In this document: positions 11,337 through 21,562 of the stretch, one piece after another
Position numbering within the stretch: position 1 is the first letter of the stretch
Layout: every line of letters starts with the position of its first letter
NCBI GenBank assembly: GCA_037013495.1
Contig: JAZDXN010000029.1
Span: forward strand, 2,244,501 to 2,308,500
Reading direction: 5' to 3'
From: Hippophae tibetana
Lineage: Eukaryota > Streptophyta > Magnoliopsida > Rosales > Elaeagnaceae
Length of the DNA: 64,000 nucleotides
The notes under the pieces: generated by a model
Seen by the model: the letters and a program-made list of their open reading frames with translations, nothing else
Told to the model about the DNA's origin: nothing
Database searches by the model: none
Made by a program: the position numbers and the translations under genes

Positions 11337-12241
11337 TGATATGAACCACAGGGTCAGGACCTAGCTAATTTTCAAATCATATAGTAAAGGGTTTCTCCAC
11401 AAAACAATGGATATGATCCAGTCTTAAATTGAAGAAAATACGTCACAGGAAGGTGTTGGTTCCTTGATAAGTCTAGCTTAAATGACACCCTAAGAAGTAT
11501 GAATATTACTCATCACAAATGCTCATATGCTAAATAACACCACAAAGGTTTCCAATCCCTTGATAAGCTGCTTAAAGAGGAAAAAAGAGCATGAATGAGA
11601 TGTCAAAGATATGAAAAATCAAATTTCATTATGAAAATGTCAATTCCCAGTAGCTGAGCTACTTTTAAGTATTTATAGGATACAAATAAACCCTAAGCTC
11701 TACTACATCAAAGCCCTTGATCTTATCCAAGGGTTGAAAATAAAAATAGCCAAAAAGCACAAAAGGTAGCAGAAAATATGGACCAAAACATGGAGAAAAA
11801 TGGGGCAGCTAACTACAAAGGAATCCTATGAAAATATTACATCTTAACCCTTGATTTCATCCAAGAGTTGAAACGAAAGCTGCCCAAAATTAGTCCAAAT
11901 GGCACCGCAAAAATGTAGCAAAATGTGGAGCGAAATTGGAGTAGTTGAGAACAAAGGAATCCCAATAAAATATTACATCTTAACCTTTGTTTTCAACCAA
12001 GGGTTGAAAATAAAGCTACCCAAAATTAGTCCAAATGGCATAGCAATGTGCCTAGTTTTCTTTTGCCAATTTTGCCCTATTTTCCATCCTAGGCTTGTCC
12101 TAATCTTTGAACTCTCAATTTGGGTCCCCTTGGTTATGCATGACCTCTTGAATGAGCCCATTTAAAGCATTTTCTAGTTATTCCTTCTTAGCCCTTGCGA
12201 TTGGTCCACTTGGAATTTGTAGGGCTCGATGATTCTCATCA
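11337..12241 (-). repeat. CR1 3' LTR
   Basis: The plus-strand text runs from TGATATGAACC to ATTCTCATCA, giving TGATGAGAAT...CATATCA on the element strand. The stretch near 12241-12110 would encode the Pol tail (ITRxRR motif). It differs visibly from the 5' LTR at 17398, so the insertion is old. Confidence 0.9.
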
Positions 12242-12256
12242 TTCCCTCTCTTCAAG
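12242..12256 (-). other. CR1 polypurine tract
   Basis: On the minus strand the sequence is CTTGAAGAGAGGGAA, directly before TGATGAG. It is 2 bp shorter than the duplicate at 32114 (CAGAGAGGGAA), which shifts the frame that would run into the LTR. Confidence 0.8.
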
Positions 12257-13300
12257 AGATTTCATCCTCGAATCGTCACTTGCATAATGAGAAGGAGAAA
12301 TATTAGAAACATTAAAAAAGGTACTAACATTACACTCACCAAGAAGATTGATTTTCTAGGCATTGTCATTAATTTTCTCGATCGCTTGAAAGGGTCCATC
12401 TCCCCGAGGTTACAACTTGGACCATCTTTTTACAGGAAATAGTTCCTTCCTCATATACACCTAAACCCAATCACCGGACTCAAAAATGACTCTTCACCAC
12501 CCTTTGTTGGCCTTGCAAGCATAATCCTTATTTCTATTCTCAATTTTCTCATGAATGCATTCATGGAGCTTCTTCACCGTTTCTGCCTTCCTAGCACCAT
12601 CTAAGTTAGTTTTCTCTAAAATAGGTATAGGTAATAAGTCCAAAGGAGTTAGTGTATCGAAACCATAAACAATTTTGAATGGAGAATGATCAGTAGTTGA
12701 ATGCACACTTTGGTTATAAGAAAATTCAACAAAAGGTAAACAATCCTCCCAATTTTTCAAATTCCTTTTTATTACCACCCTAAGCAACGTCGATAGAGTC
12801 CTATTGACTACCTCAGTTTTCCCATATGTTTGGAGGTGACAAGTAGGAAAAAACAAGAGTTTAGTGCCCATTTTAGCCTAAATATTTTTCTAAAAATAAC
12901 TAATGATTTTAACATCCCTATCAAACACAATGCTCCTAAGATCTCCATGAAGCCAAACAACCTCCCTAAAGAACAACTCTGCTACTTTAGTGGTGTCATC
13001 GGGTTTATGACATGCTATGAAGTGTGCCATTTTATAAAACCTATCTACAACCACAAAAATGGATTCTCTACCCTTTTTATATCTAGGTAATCCTAAAAAA
13101 AAATCCATGGAAATATCTACCCAAGGTTTGTTTGGTATGGGCAAGGGAGTATATAATCCTTGTGGTAGGACTTTAGATTTGGCTTGCTTACAAGTTATGC
13201 ATCTAAAACATATTCTTGCTACATCCCTTCTTATTGTCGGCCAATAAAAATGCTCACTCAAAACATCTAGAGTCTTCTTAGTTCCGAAATTTCCATCAAT
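12257..13300 (-). pseudogene. CR1 integrase, broken
   Basis: 13261-12890 gives the zinc-finger end (CFRCITCKQ), the first catalytic Asp in DISMDF and a DRD motif. 12871-12494 gives the rest of the core (TEVVNRTL with the catalytic Glu, [10 protein letters not shown]) and the start of the C-terminal domain. A frame break near 12880 separates the parts. The enzyme would insert element cDNA with a 5-bp stagger, matching the TSD seen. The catalytic triad appears present but the reading frame is lost. Confidence 0.85.
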
Positions 13301-13499
13301 CCTCCCCCATGGGCCTCCTTAATCAACAACTCACGCATGGAACATTTGGGTATACAAAATTGATTTTCTTTAAATAAATACCCATCTTATTTATAAAAAA
13401 ATTCAAAAGAAGTTTTTCACATTCATGGTAAATAGCAGAGAAGTCATCCTCATTAGCATACATTTCCTTAACATACTCAAATCCTAGGAATCTAGCATT

Positions 13500-14830
13500 T
13501 CAAGTTGAGAGTAAGGCATATCTCCGTGATAAAGCATCGACTACAACATTCTCCTTACCTCTCTTATATTAAACAATATAAGGAAATGTCTCAATGAATT
13601 CCATCCATCTAGCATGCCTCCTATTCAATTTTCCTAGGCGCTTTAGATATTTTACAGATTCGTGATCGGTGTGGATGACAAATTCCCTTAGCCAAAGGTA
13701 ATGTTGCCATGTCTCCAGAGTCCTAACCAAGGCATATAGCTCCTTGTCATACGTTGGATAATTAAGGGCTGCTCTATGAAGTTTCTCGCTGAAATAAGGG
13801 ATAAGTCACTGTTCTTGTATCAAAACAGCTCCTATATACCTATTCCTTATGTATCCCACTCAACTTTAAAGGTTTTAGTAAAATAAGGTAAAGAAAAAAG
13901 AGGTGCAGAGCACAAACTATCCTTTAATGCTTTAAAGGCTCTCTCCTAATTCTCATCCCATTTAAAACCAATAGACTTTTTAATGTTTGACAAACCTTCA
14001 ATAAAAAATAAAAATAGCTCCTAACCCCAGTTACAGGTTTAGGTGTGGGCCATTCTCAAATAGCCTTAACCTTTTCCTTATCTACTTCTATTCCTTTAGA
14101 ACTAACAACAAAACCAAGAAAAACTAACTTGTCCATGCAAAAAAAACACTTTTTCAAGTTTGCATATAATTGTTCTTTTCTCAAAATTTCAAGCATATAC
14201 CTAAGATGTAAGACATGCTCTTCAAGATTTTTACTGTAAATGAGAATATCATCAGAATAGACAACAACAAATTTCAATAAATGCATGCAGAACATGATTC
14301 ATAAACATCATCAAAGTGCTAGGTGCATTTGTTAGACCAAAGGGCATGACTAACTACTCATACAATCCATGTTTAGTTTTAAAAGCGTTTTTCCATTCAT
14401 CACCCTCTCTCATCCTAATTTAATGATATCCACTTCTCAAATCTATTTTTGAAAAAAATGCAAGAACCATGCAACTCATCTAACATGTCATCTAGTCTAG
14501 GGATAGGATGTCGATATTTTACCATAATGTTTTTGATGGCTCAACAATCAACACATATACTGCTTGATCCATCCTTCTTGGGAACGAGTAGCATGGGAAC
14601 GACACATGAACTTAGGCTCTCCTTGACTTGATCTTTGATCAAGTACTCTTTAACCTACCTTTTAATCTCCTTAGTGTCTTTGGGGTTGGTCCTATAGGTT
14701 GGTCGGTTTGGAAGAGAAGCTCCCGGTATAAAGTCAATTTGATGCTCAATCACCCTAATTGGTGGCACCCCATCAAGAATCTCTTTAGGGAACAAGTCCC
14801 CAAATTACTGCAAAAGAAAAATAGTGGCAC
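13500..14830 (-). pseudogene. CR1 reverse transcriptase and RNase H, broken
   Basis: The order on the minus strand is RT N-terminus (VVPMLLVPKKDGS near 14600), [14 protein letters not shown] (near 14480), [11 protein letters not shown] (near 14340), the catalytic YSDD (14248-14259) and [10 protein letters not shown] (near 14100). RNase H follows ([19 protein letters not shown] near 13740). Several stops interrupt it, for example around 14430 and 14350. The YSDD is an F-to-S variant of YFDD in related copies. It copied element RNA into DNA. Confidence 0.85.
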
Positions 14831-14862
14831 TAGGCAAAGACTGGTTCAAATGGATAGCATCG

Positions 14863-14958
14863 GTTTACGTGGATAACCGACTTTAAATTCATTAAAAGTC
14901 GATTTTTTCCAAAAACTGACTTTACACATCGACTTATATACCCCTTTTTGTAGTTGTG
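14863..14958 (-). mobile_element. CACTA-like mini-element
   Basis: On the minus strand it opens CACAACTACAAAAAGGGG and has AAAGTCGG-type subterminal repeats, ending near CACGTAAACCG. The related CR1 copy at about 54285 lacks this stretch. It belongs with the insertion at 26297-26398. Its right junction is clear; the left edge is less so because flanking bases also differ. Confidence 0.55.
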
Positions 14959-15434
14959 ACAAAAGTACAAGTATGGGCTGTTTTGAATAAAAAGCTCCTT
15001 TGACCTCACTTGCCTTAGCATAAAAACTCACACTTTTTCTCTCTCTTATTTTTCCACTCTCCTCTCCTTTTTCTTCACTCTTCTTTTCCCCTAACCATCT
15101 TTAGTTGATCTTCAAAGACTTGCTTGGGTGAAAGGGGTACAAGTGTAATGTTTCTACCATTCTTCACAAATCAATACTTGTTTCTATATTCGTCATTTGT
15201 AACCCTTCTATCATATTGCCAAGGCCTACCTAGCAAGATGTGTCCGGCTTGCATGGGTACCAAATCACATATCACCTCATCCTTGTAATTTCCAATGGAG
15301 AAGCTCACTAATACTTTCTATTCAACCTTCATTTCCACACTATCATTTAACCATTGCAACTTGTAAGGATTAGGGTGTTCAAATGTAGGCAACCCTTATT
15401 TCTCAACTAAGGTAGTACTAGCCACATTGGTGCA
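14959..15434 (-). pseudogene. CR1 protease-RT linker, broken
   Basis: On the minus strand this carries the protease C-terminal part (VxLVPMQAGHILLGRPWQYD-type wording near 15200-15290) and a lysine/glutamate-rich linker (15020-15110) before RT. The plus-strand CR1 copy has the same order at 53860-54200. No continuous frame remains. Confidence 0.7.
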
Positions 15435-15793
15435 ACTTCCTCCATCTATGATAACACTACACCCTTCTTAATAACATGACACCTTGTGTGAAAGATGTTA
15501 TCTCTTTGTTGTTCATGGCCCTCCTCCTTGACTTGAGTGTTTAAAGATTGTCTTATTACAAGTGTTTCCCCATCCATGGGTCCTATCTCCTCTTCACTAG
15601 CTTCCTCTACAGATGGCATCTCATCTTCTTCACTTTCGTTATTGGTTACCACCTCACCACTAGCAAAGGTGATCATTGCCTTCTTGTTTGGACATTGAGA
15701 GGCTATATGACCATTACCAAGACACCGAAAACACTTAAAGTCATGATTATGAAATGGGGTGTTGATTTTACCTTTTTCCTTGCTAGCCCCCAT
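15435..15793 (-). pseudogene. CR1 nucleocapsid knuckle and protease start
   Basis: A CCHC knuckle, CFRCLGNGHIASQC, is complete at 15733-15692. An acidic stretch follows, then the retropepsin active site DGGS at 15446-15435 in the context VIIDGGSCTN. The knuckle would bind genomic RNA and the protease would cut the polyprotein. A frame break near 15450 separates it from the rest of pol. Confidence 0.85.
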
Positions 15794-16093
15794 CTCTTTG
15801 GCTTTGTAAGGTTCAAATCTTGGTTTGGATGTAGCTGCTTCATGCTTTTTTTTTCATTGGACTTCTAAGGAGTAGTAGGGTTCGGTTTTGGAGTAATGGA
15901 ACTAAACCTTGATGGTTGGGACTGAAAACTCCATTTATTTAATTTCCATGTGGACCATGTCCTCCCTCTCCACATAATGATGAAGTTCCACAATTTTGGC
16001 AATGTTTGGATTCAAGCCACCAAGAAACCTAACCATGGTAGCCTCTCTGTCTTCCTTGACATTAGCTCTTACCATTGCCACTTCCATTCCCTT

Positions 16094-16757
16094 TTAGTAC
16101 TCATCAATGGATTTATATCCTTGAGTCAATCTTTGTAGGCCTTGGTGTAACTCTCTATAGTAGTAGCTAGGCACAAACCTCTTCCTCATGATGGGCTTCA
16201 TGTCCTCCGAATTATCTATGGGCCTTTCATGGTTTATCCTCCTACTAATGACCAATTTATCCCACCAATTCAATGCATAGTCAGAAAACTCAATTACAAC
16301 AAGTTTAATGTTATCTCCGTGGAGTAGTTGTTGCACACAAAATGTGCTCCACTTTCTTCTCACACTCCAAATACAACTCCAAGTCATTCTTTCCTTGGAA
16401 TTGCGGTATCTTCATTTTTATACTACTTAGATCTCTATCAACTCCATCTTAGGCTCTAGGTGGGGGTCTCCACATACCTCCTCTACCATTTCTTCCTCCT
16501 CTATACCTATTTCTTCCTCCTTTAGGAATTCTTCCTTCTTCTTCCTCTATATCATCCCTAACATTAGCTTGCCTATTAACCCTCCTAACATTGGGTAGAG
16601 GTGTTTCTTGTTGTAAAGCTATTAAGGAATTCTCATGTCTTTCCAATTTTCCATTCATATCGACCATCAAGTTGTTAATCCTCTCAAAATATTGTTGCAA
16701 CGCCCTCTTCATAAACATCATATCCGCCCTTCCTACGAGACTACCCTTGTTGGACAT
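16094..16757 (-). pseudogene. CR1 gag, broken
   Basis: 16757-16449 starts MSNKGSLVGRAD and includes a coiled-coil-like stretch and an Arg/Gly-rich segment near residues 80-102. 16387-16094 is the Retrotrans_gag core (ALNWWDKLV, KRFVPSYYYRELH). They are in different frames, so at least one indel lies at 16390-16450. The start codon is kept here but lost in the plus-strand copy (ATT at about 52418). The stretch 15794-16093 continues gag in broken form. Confidence 0.85.
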
Positions 16758-17382
16758 TTTTTGTAATTCTACACAACAAGAGGTTAGTGTAATAAAATAG
16801 AACTAGTGTAAATTCACTCAATACCTCACGTGTTTAGCACTCAGATTGATCACTCAAACCCTCTTTACTCCTAATCAAAGCAACCAAATCCAAGAATTCC
16901 AAATAATTTGTAGAATTATGAAACACCCAAAAAGGTAGTTCACAATATCACCCTTGTTAAAGCACAAAGGATACTAAGTCAAAGTATTTAAGATCCTAGA
17001 ATAGAATAATTAAGCACAAGGGATAATTAAAAGATTAACAATATTGGAAGAACAACGATTTCCTCAAAGACACACAATTAGGAATTTATAATAATAGGGC
17101 AAAGTTCTTGGAACTATGAGTTCAAACACTCAAGAGTAAATAAATACGACACCTTCAATATGAGTTTGAGGAATGTTTTTATGATACATAAAATATCCCA
17201 TAAATTACAACACAAAGGGAAAATGAAATTTTTACAAGAACTATCAAAGAAATACTAGGAAAAGGCAGAAAATATTAGATATTGCAGAATATGCAAGGAA
17301 AATGCAGTATATGAAAGGAAAATTCAGAATACTTTTAGGAATAGCATAATATACAAGGTTATTGCTAAAAATTAGCTCCTAA
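16758..17382 (-). other. CR1 5' leader
   Basis: Untranslated leader between PBS and gag, matching 51616-52415 of the plus-strand copy. I see no gene in it. Confidence 0.75.
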
Positions 17383-17395
17383 AGCTCTGATACTA
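17383..17395 (-). other. CR1 primer binding site, tRNA-Met type, mutated
   Basis: The minus strand reads TAGTATCAGAGCT two bases after the LTR. The intact form TGGTATCAGAGC is at 51604-51615, so one G-to-A change is present. Confidence 0.8.
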
Positions 17396-17397
17396 AA

Positions 17398-18293
17398 TGA
17401 TATGAACCAAGGGGTTAGGACCTAGCTAATTTTCAGATCATATAGCAAAGGGTTTCTCCTCAAAGCAATGGATATGACTCACCATTAAATTGAAGAGAAA
17501 GACGCCACAAGGAGATGTTGGCTCCTTGATAAGTCTAGCTTAAATGACACCCTAACAAGTATGGATATTACTCAACACAAATGCTGGGATGCTAAACAAT
17601 GCCATAACTATTTCTAATCCTTTGATAAGTTGCTCTAAGAGGAACAAAGAGCATGAATGAACTCTCAAAGATTTGAAAAATCAAATTTCATTCAGAAAAT
17701 GTCAATTCCTAGCAGCTGAGCTGCTCTTAAGTATTTAAAGGATACAAATAAACCCTAAGCTCTACTACATCATTGCCCTTGATCTCATCCAATGGTTGAA
17801 AATAAAAACAGAAAAGGCACAAAAGGTAGCAGAAAACATGGACCGAAACATGGAGAAAAATAGGCTGGCTGACTACAATGGAATCCTATGAAAATATTAC
17901 ATCTTAACCCTTTATTTCATCTAAGGGCTGAAATGAAAGCTAATTAGTCCAGACGGCATAGCAAAAATGGAGAAAAATATGGAGCAAAATGTGGAGCAAT
18001 TGAGAATAAAGAAATCCCAATAAAATATTAAATATTAATCTTTGTTGTCATCCAAGGGTTGAAAAGAAAGCTACCCAAAATTAGTCCAAATGGCACAACA
18101 ATGTGCCTAGTTTATTTTGCCAATTTGCCCTAATTTCCATCCTTGGATTGTCCCAATCCTTTCACTCCCTTTTTGGCTCCCCTTGGTTATGCATGCCTAT
18201 TGAATGAGCCCATTTAAAGCTTCTTCTAGTTGTGCCCTCCTAGACCTTGTGATTAGTCCACTTGGAATTTGTAGGGCTAGATTATTCTCATTA
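17398..18293 (-). repeat. CR1 5' LTR
   Basis: This 896-bp LTR runs from TGATATGAACC to ATTCTCATTA on the plus strand, followed by the TSD GAAAT. The outer end has decayed (TAATGAG instead of TGATGAG on the element strand). Its last 146 bp are part of the 297-bp duplication. Confidence 0.88.
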
Positions 18294-18444
18294 GAAATTC
18301 TTCATCAAGGATTTTTTTGACCAATTTAAGTTGTTGAATGTGAGGTCGAATGAATTAGAAGGTCAACTCTAAAGAAGATAGCAATATAGGTAGTATAAAG
18401 ATGACAACTCCAACTTTTCAAGGAAAGAATGATCATGAGCTATA
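18148..18444 (+). repeat. 297-bp direct repeat, left copy
   Basis: It appears identical by eye to 21563-21859. It spans the end of the CR1 5' LTR (18148-18293), the TSD GAAAT and CR2 gag sequence up to GAGCTATA. The one-LTR element begins at the very next base. Confidence 0.9.
18299..18444 (+). pseudogene. CR2 gag N-terminal fragment (left copy)
   Basis: It matches the CR2 gag start at 25900-26130 and 33640-33870: TTCATCAAGG, then a stretch encoding MTTPTFQGKNDHEL. The insertion at 18445 cuts it off; the same text resumes at 21563 and reads on past 21860. Confidence 0.75.
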
Positions 18445-18450
18445 AGTTTT

Positions 18451-18469
18451 TGGCGCCGTTGCCGGGGAT
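18451..18469 (+). other. Primer binding site, tRNA-Asp type
   Basis: TGGCGCCGTTGCCGGGGAT matches the complement of the plant tRNA-Asp 3' end over all 19 bases. It is better preserved than the site at 2410. Confidence 0.9.
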
Positions 18470-18592
18470 TTGTTTTAACTATTTTCATTGTTGATATTAA
18501 TACCAATTAATCTGATTTTAATTCAAAAACAAAAAAAATTATTATTATTGTTGTTTATGTTTGTTTGTTTAGTTTATTTTTCAATTTTTCGC

Positions 18593-18947
18593 GTAAGTTG
18601 AGATTTTGTTTGACACACAAATCTTAACTTACAATAAGAAAAATAATAGTTTTTTTATTTATTTTTGTTTATTGATCTTATTTTAAGTATTTTTCAAGAA
18701 AGTTGAGATTTTGTTTGACACACAAATCTTAACTTACAAAAAGAAAAAAATCATTTTTTTTAATTTTTTTTGTTTGTTTAGTTTATTCTTCAATTTTCTC
18801 TTGAGTTGAGATTTTGTTTAACACACAAATCTTAATTCACATAAAGAAAAAAAAACACAAATTTTTTATTATCGTTATTGTTGGCTTAATTTATTTTTCA
18901 ATTTTCTCGTAAGTTGAGATTTTGTTGACACACAAATCTTAACTAAC
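18593..18947 (+). repeat. Four-unit array of ~105-bp repeats, each with a hairpin
   Basis: Units start near 18593, 18700, 18802 and 18909. Each holds AAGTTGAGATTTTG, a loop containing ACACAC, and AAATCTTAACTT, which fold into a 12-14-bp stem with one G.U pair. In unit 3 an A-T pair has become G-C through changes on both arms. Unit 4 has a mismatch near the base. The stretch is non-coding. Confidence 0.8.
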
Positions 18948-18962
18948 AAAAAGAAAAATAAT

Positions 18963-19233
18963 TGAGAAGTCAAGCTGACGACTATAAATCAAGCGCTTCT
19001 TGGGAGGCAACCCATGTGTTTTATTTTATTTTATTTTTCGCATTTATTAGTTTTTTTTATTTTTTATATTTTATGTTATGTTAATTTATTTTCTCTCGTA
19101 GGTGCAATGTGGGAGAAATGAAGCTATTTTGAATTAACCATTCAAACAAACCAGGAAGTTTCTTTAAACCATTCTAATATGTTCTTTAACTTTCACACAT
19201 TGAGGACAATGTGTATATTAAGTTTGGGGGTGG
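18963..19233 (+). other. Conserved Athila/Tat-like motifs, hairpin and G-rich tract
   Basis: AAGCGCTTCTTGGGAGGCA at about 18989 matches a motif common in plant Athila/Tat elements. ACATTGAGGACAATGT (19197-19212) and AAGTTTGGGGGTGG (19220-19233) repeat the family A pair at 4425-4460. The G-rich tract nearly equals the polypurine tract at 20416. Confidence 0.6.
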
Positions 19234-19809
19234 TAGATATATTAAACTTAATTGAAATATTTTCTGGATGTTATTGCTTGTGAAATTTTTTTTTGTTTGT
19301 TTGGTTGATTGAAGATATTATGCGAGGAATATTGATTTAATTTTATTTCTTTGTTTTAAATGATGCATAGCGCCTTGAAAAAGTTGAATATTGTCTAAGC
19401 GATAAATAATTTTTACGTATATTTCATTTTTACAAGATTAAAATATTTATGATCACTTGTCTTGAATTTTGAATTGCTATGGTAATTTAGAAAATGTTTA
19501 TGTGAGTATGAAATTCGATTGATATTTATGGTGTCATAACTTTTAGAATTTATTTGATTTTCTCTCGAGGCGAAATTATAGATAACATGTAACTAAGAAA
19601 ATGATTTAGGCCATCTTTGGATCGTTTGAGCCTTTCTATCTACCTACACATGCTTTATCCATAGTATACCCCTTTGAGCTTTAAAGTTCTATATATATTT
19701 TTATTTCATTTCAAAGCCTACTAAAAAAATATATATATATGTGGAGATATGTCTATTTTTCTTATCGAACTAACATGTGACAATTGTTAGTAAATATTTA
19801 ATGATATAT

Positions 19810-19915
19810 CGCAAAAAAAGAGGATACTTGAAAAAAAAAGAGAAAATATTCTGGAAAAAAAAGAAAGAAAGAAAAAAAAAACAGAAAAGAAAAGAAAAAA
19901 AATATAAAAGGGTTA
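19810..19915 (+). repeat. Purine-rich low-complexity tract
   Basis: About 100 bp of A and G, mostly AAAG and AAAAAG runs, with no reading frame of interest. The interior from 19234 to 20415 otherwise shows no gene. Confidence 0.8.
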
Positions 19916-20415
19916 TTGTATGTGATGTTAAATCCCAAATTGGGAAGTATTTATTGTGATGATAGAATATCGCTTGTTTCAATCCTAAAATGTTGTTTGG
20001 GTAAAATTGAGCTAAATATATCTTTTATCCTACCTTTACCTAAGCCATACATTACAAGCTTATTTAAGTCCTATTGATTATTGGTTGTGTTTGTCTACAT
20101 TAGTGGAGAGAGAAATGAAAAATAAACGTATGAGATTTTTGATTTCACTGAAATTTGTTTGATTTTATATTTGCATAAACCGATCCGGATTCCATGTGAT
20201 GAAATTTGAAAAGACTTCACACACACACTACAATTAATTGTGAAAATGGAATATATTTTTAAATTGATTTTGATACTTAGATAAAATTCCTTTATTTCTT
20301 TGAGTTATAAAAATTGGAATGACTAAAAAAAAAAAAATGTTTTGAAAATCACTATTTTAAATACAGTTATCTTTGTTTTATTTCTTTTCTTTTGCTTGAG
20401 GACTAGCAAAAACTT

Positions 20416-20429
20416 AAGTTTGGGGGTGT
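20416..20429 (+). other. Polypurine tract of one-LTR element
   Basis: AAGTTTGGGGGTGT lies directly before TGATAACTG, supporting 20430-21562 as a 3' LTR and not a separate DNA transposon. Confidence 0.8.
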
Positions 20430-20573
20430 TGATAACTGTATTTTATATAGTTATTTTCACCTATTTTATTAATTATAATTGCTATGTTTTCAATCTTTTA
20501 GTTAATTTTAGTTTAATAAATTAGTATTTACGGTTTTTTATATATTTTAATAAAATTAAATAATTTGTATCGA
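20430..20573 (+). repeat. LTR terminal inverted repeat, left arm
   Basis: Perfect inverted match to 21419-21562 by eye. It is AT-rich with no reading frame. Confidence 0.88.
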
Positions 20574-20850
20574 AAAACTTAATTAATTGCAAATTTGAGT
20601 CCAAAAATATAATTTCAAATAAAATAGTATTTAATTGCAATTTATAAAAGTCAAAAATATAATTTAAATTAAATTCGGGCTTAATTTTAATTATTAAAAG
20701 TTTAAAAATTTAATTTAAATTAGAAAAGGGCTAAACTGTAATTAAAGAAAGTTGAAAATGTAATTTGAAATAGATTTGTGGGCCAAAATCCAATTAATTA
20801 AAGTTTAAATTTCTGCGCAGGTGAGAAGACCACGCGCCAACATGCACGCG

Positions 20851-21340
20851 CGACACGTGGCCGTCCGATCAAAGAAGAAACGGCTGAGATCCGCGCGTGC
20901 CATTCACGCCCGACCAGAACGCGTGGGTGCAGAATTGTTTACGCAGCTCGGCGCCCGAGTGGGGCCCACCTGCCGCGCAGTCCGGCGTGCAGGTGGGACC
21001 CACTTTTCTGACGCGTCAGCCGCTGTCCCCCACGTACGCACGCGTCTGATCCTGTGCGCTGATCTCAGCATGCACCCGGATTTCCCTCCAATCAGAATCT
21101 GCCACGTGTTCCTTTTGAATCCCTTCCTCGAATCAGAAACTGCCACGTGTCCAACTCTATTTTCCGCCAATCATGTAACGACACGTGGCATGTTACGATG
21201 AGCGCGAAAGCGCAGGATCGCGCCCGTTTGTGGCCGTTTTCTCCGTTCCTTTTTGTCGCCGGCGCCGTTTCCAGCGCCCAATGAGAAGCTGCCACGTGTC
21301 CGCGTTAATTCCTTTCAGCGAATCAGACGCTGACACGTGG
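20851..21340 (+). promoter_or_regulatory. Six-copy G-box array in the LTR
   Basis: CACGTG occurs at 20854, 21103, 21144, 21182, 21293 and 21334. Five sit in a ~40-bp module of CAAT-like sequence (AATCAGA or variant), CTG, then CCACGTGT or its inverse, with 41, 38 and 41 bp between neighbours. G-boxes bind plant bZIP and bHLH factors and ACGTG-type sites mediate ABA, light and stress responses. Any response here is inferred. The 126-residue frame over this region is a GC artefact. Confidence 0.7.
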
Positions 21341-21418
21341 CACGCATAATGAATTAAAAAATACAGATCGGCGCCCCTGTCTCACGCGTGAAATTATTTA
21401 ATATTTTTGATTCGATTT

Positions 21419-21562
21419 TCGATACGCGTTATTTAATTTTATTAAAATATATAAAAAACCGTAAATACTAATTTATTAAACTAAAATTAACTAAAAGATT
21501 GAAAACATAGCAATTATAATTAATAAAATAGGTGAAAATAACTATATAAAATACAGTTATCA
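21419..21562 (-). repeat. LTR terminal inverted repeat, right arm
   Basis: Mirror of 20430-20573. Together the arms could fold the whole LTR, as DNA or RNA, into a long hairpin with an ~845-bp loop. Confidence 0.88.

Larger units (their letters stand above)
7593..12939 (+). repeat. Segmental duplication, copy 1
   Basis: This ~5.35-kb block is collinear with 27524-32813: unassigned start, Del-like LTR fragment, CR2 LTR, orphan spacer, CR2 LTR and leader, then CR1 LTR and integrase end. Both copies carry the same foreign junctions, so the block was duplicated as a whole. The left edge has a 6-7-bp microhomology (TTGAAT) with family A; the right edge lies inside the CR1 integrase. Divergence is visible throughout, so it is not recent. 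Confidence 0.85.
11337..18293 (-). mobile_element. Full-length CR1 chromovirus, defective
   Basis: LTRs of 905 and 896 bp flank a 5.2-kb interior with gag, CCHC knuckle, protease, RT, RNase H and integrase in order on the minus strand. Both ends carry the 5-bp TSD GAAAT (11332-11336 and 18294-18298). Joining the flanks restores CR2 sequence, so it inserted into a CR2 gag leader. RT wording ([24 protein letters not shown]) and a Pol tail reaching into the LTR suggest a CRM-like chromovirus, though the clade is not proven. Frameshifts and stops break every domain. Confidence 0.92.
18445..21562 (+). mobile_element. Non-autonomous element with only a 3' LTR
   Basis: The interior begins exactly where a 5' LTR should end: AGTTTT then the PBS, the same spacing as family A after its LTR. 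It runs through a hairpin array, conserved motifs and a polypurine tract to a complete 1133-bp LTR. There is no gag or pol. It lies between two identical 297-bp direct repeats rather than a 5-bp TSD. The PBS places it among Athila/Tat-type elements. The mode of insertion is unknown. Confidence 0.85.
20430..21562 (+). repeat. 3' LTR with long inverted termini
   Basis: This 1133-bp unit runs TGATAACTG to CAGTTATCA. The first 144 bases are the reverse complement of the last 144, and similarity extends a few bases further. The middle is GC-rich with G-boxes. No second copy is present here to prove it is an LTR; the polypurine tract before it, TG/CA ends and lack of its own TSD support that reading. 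Confidence 0.8.

Noticed and set aside
20821..21201. 126-residue open frame
   Set aside because: It lies wholly in the GC-rich G-box block of an LTR, has overlapping frames on both strands and no protein-family motif.
20430..21562. A TIR-type DNA transposon or MITE
   Set aside because: A polypurine tract directly precedes it, its right end meets the 297-bp repeat exactly, and no short TSD flanks the unit itself. LTR is the better reading, though see the finding for a test.
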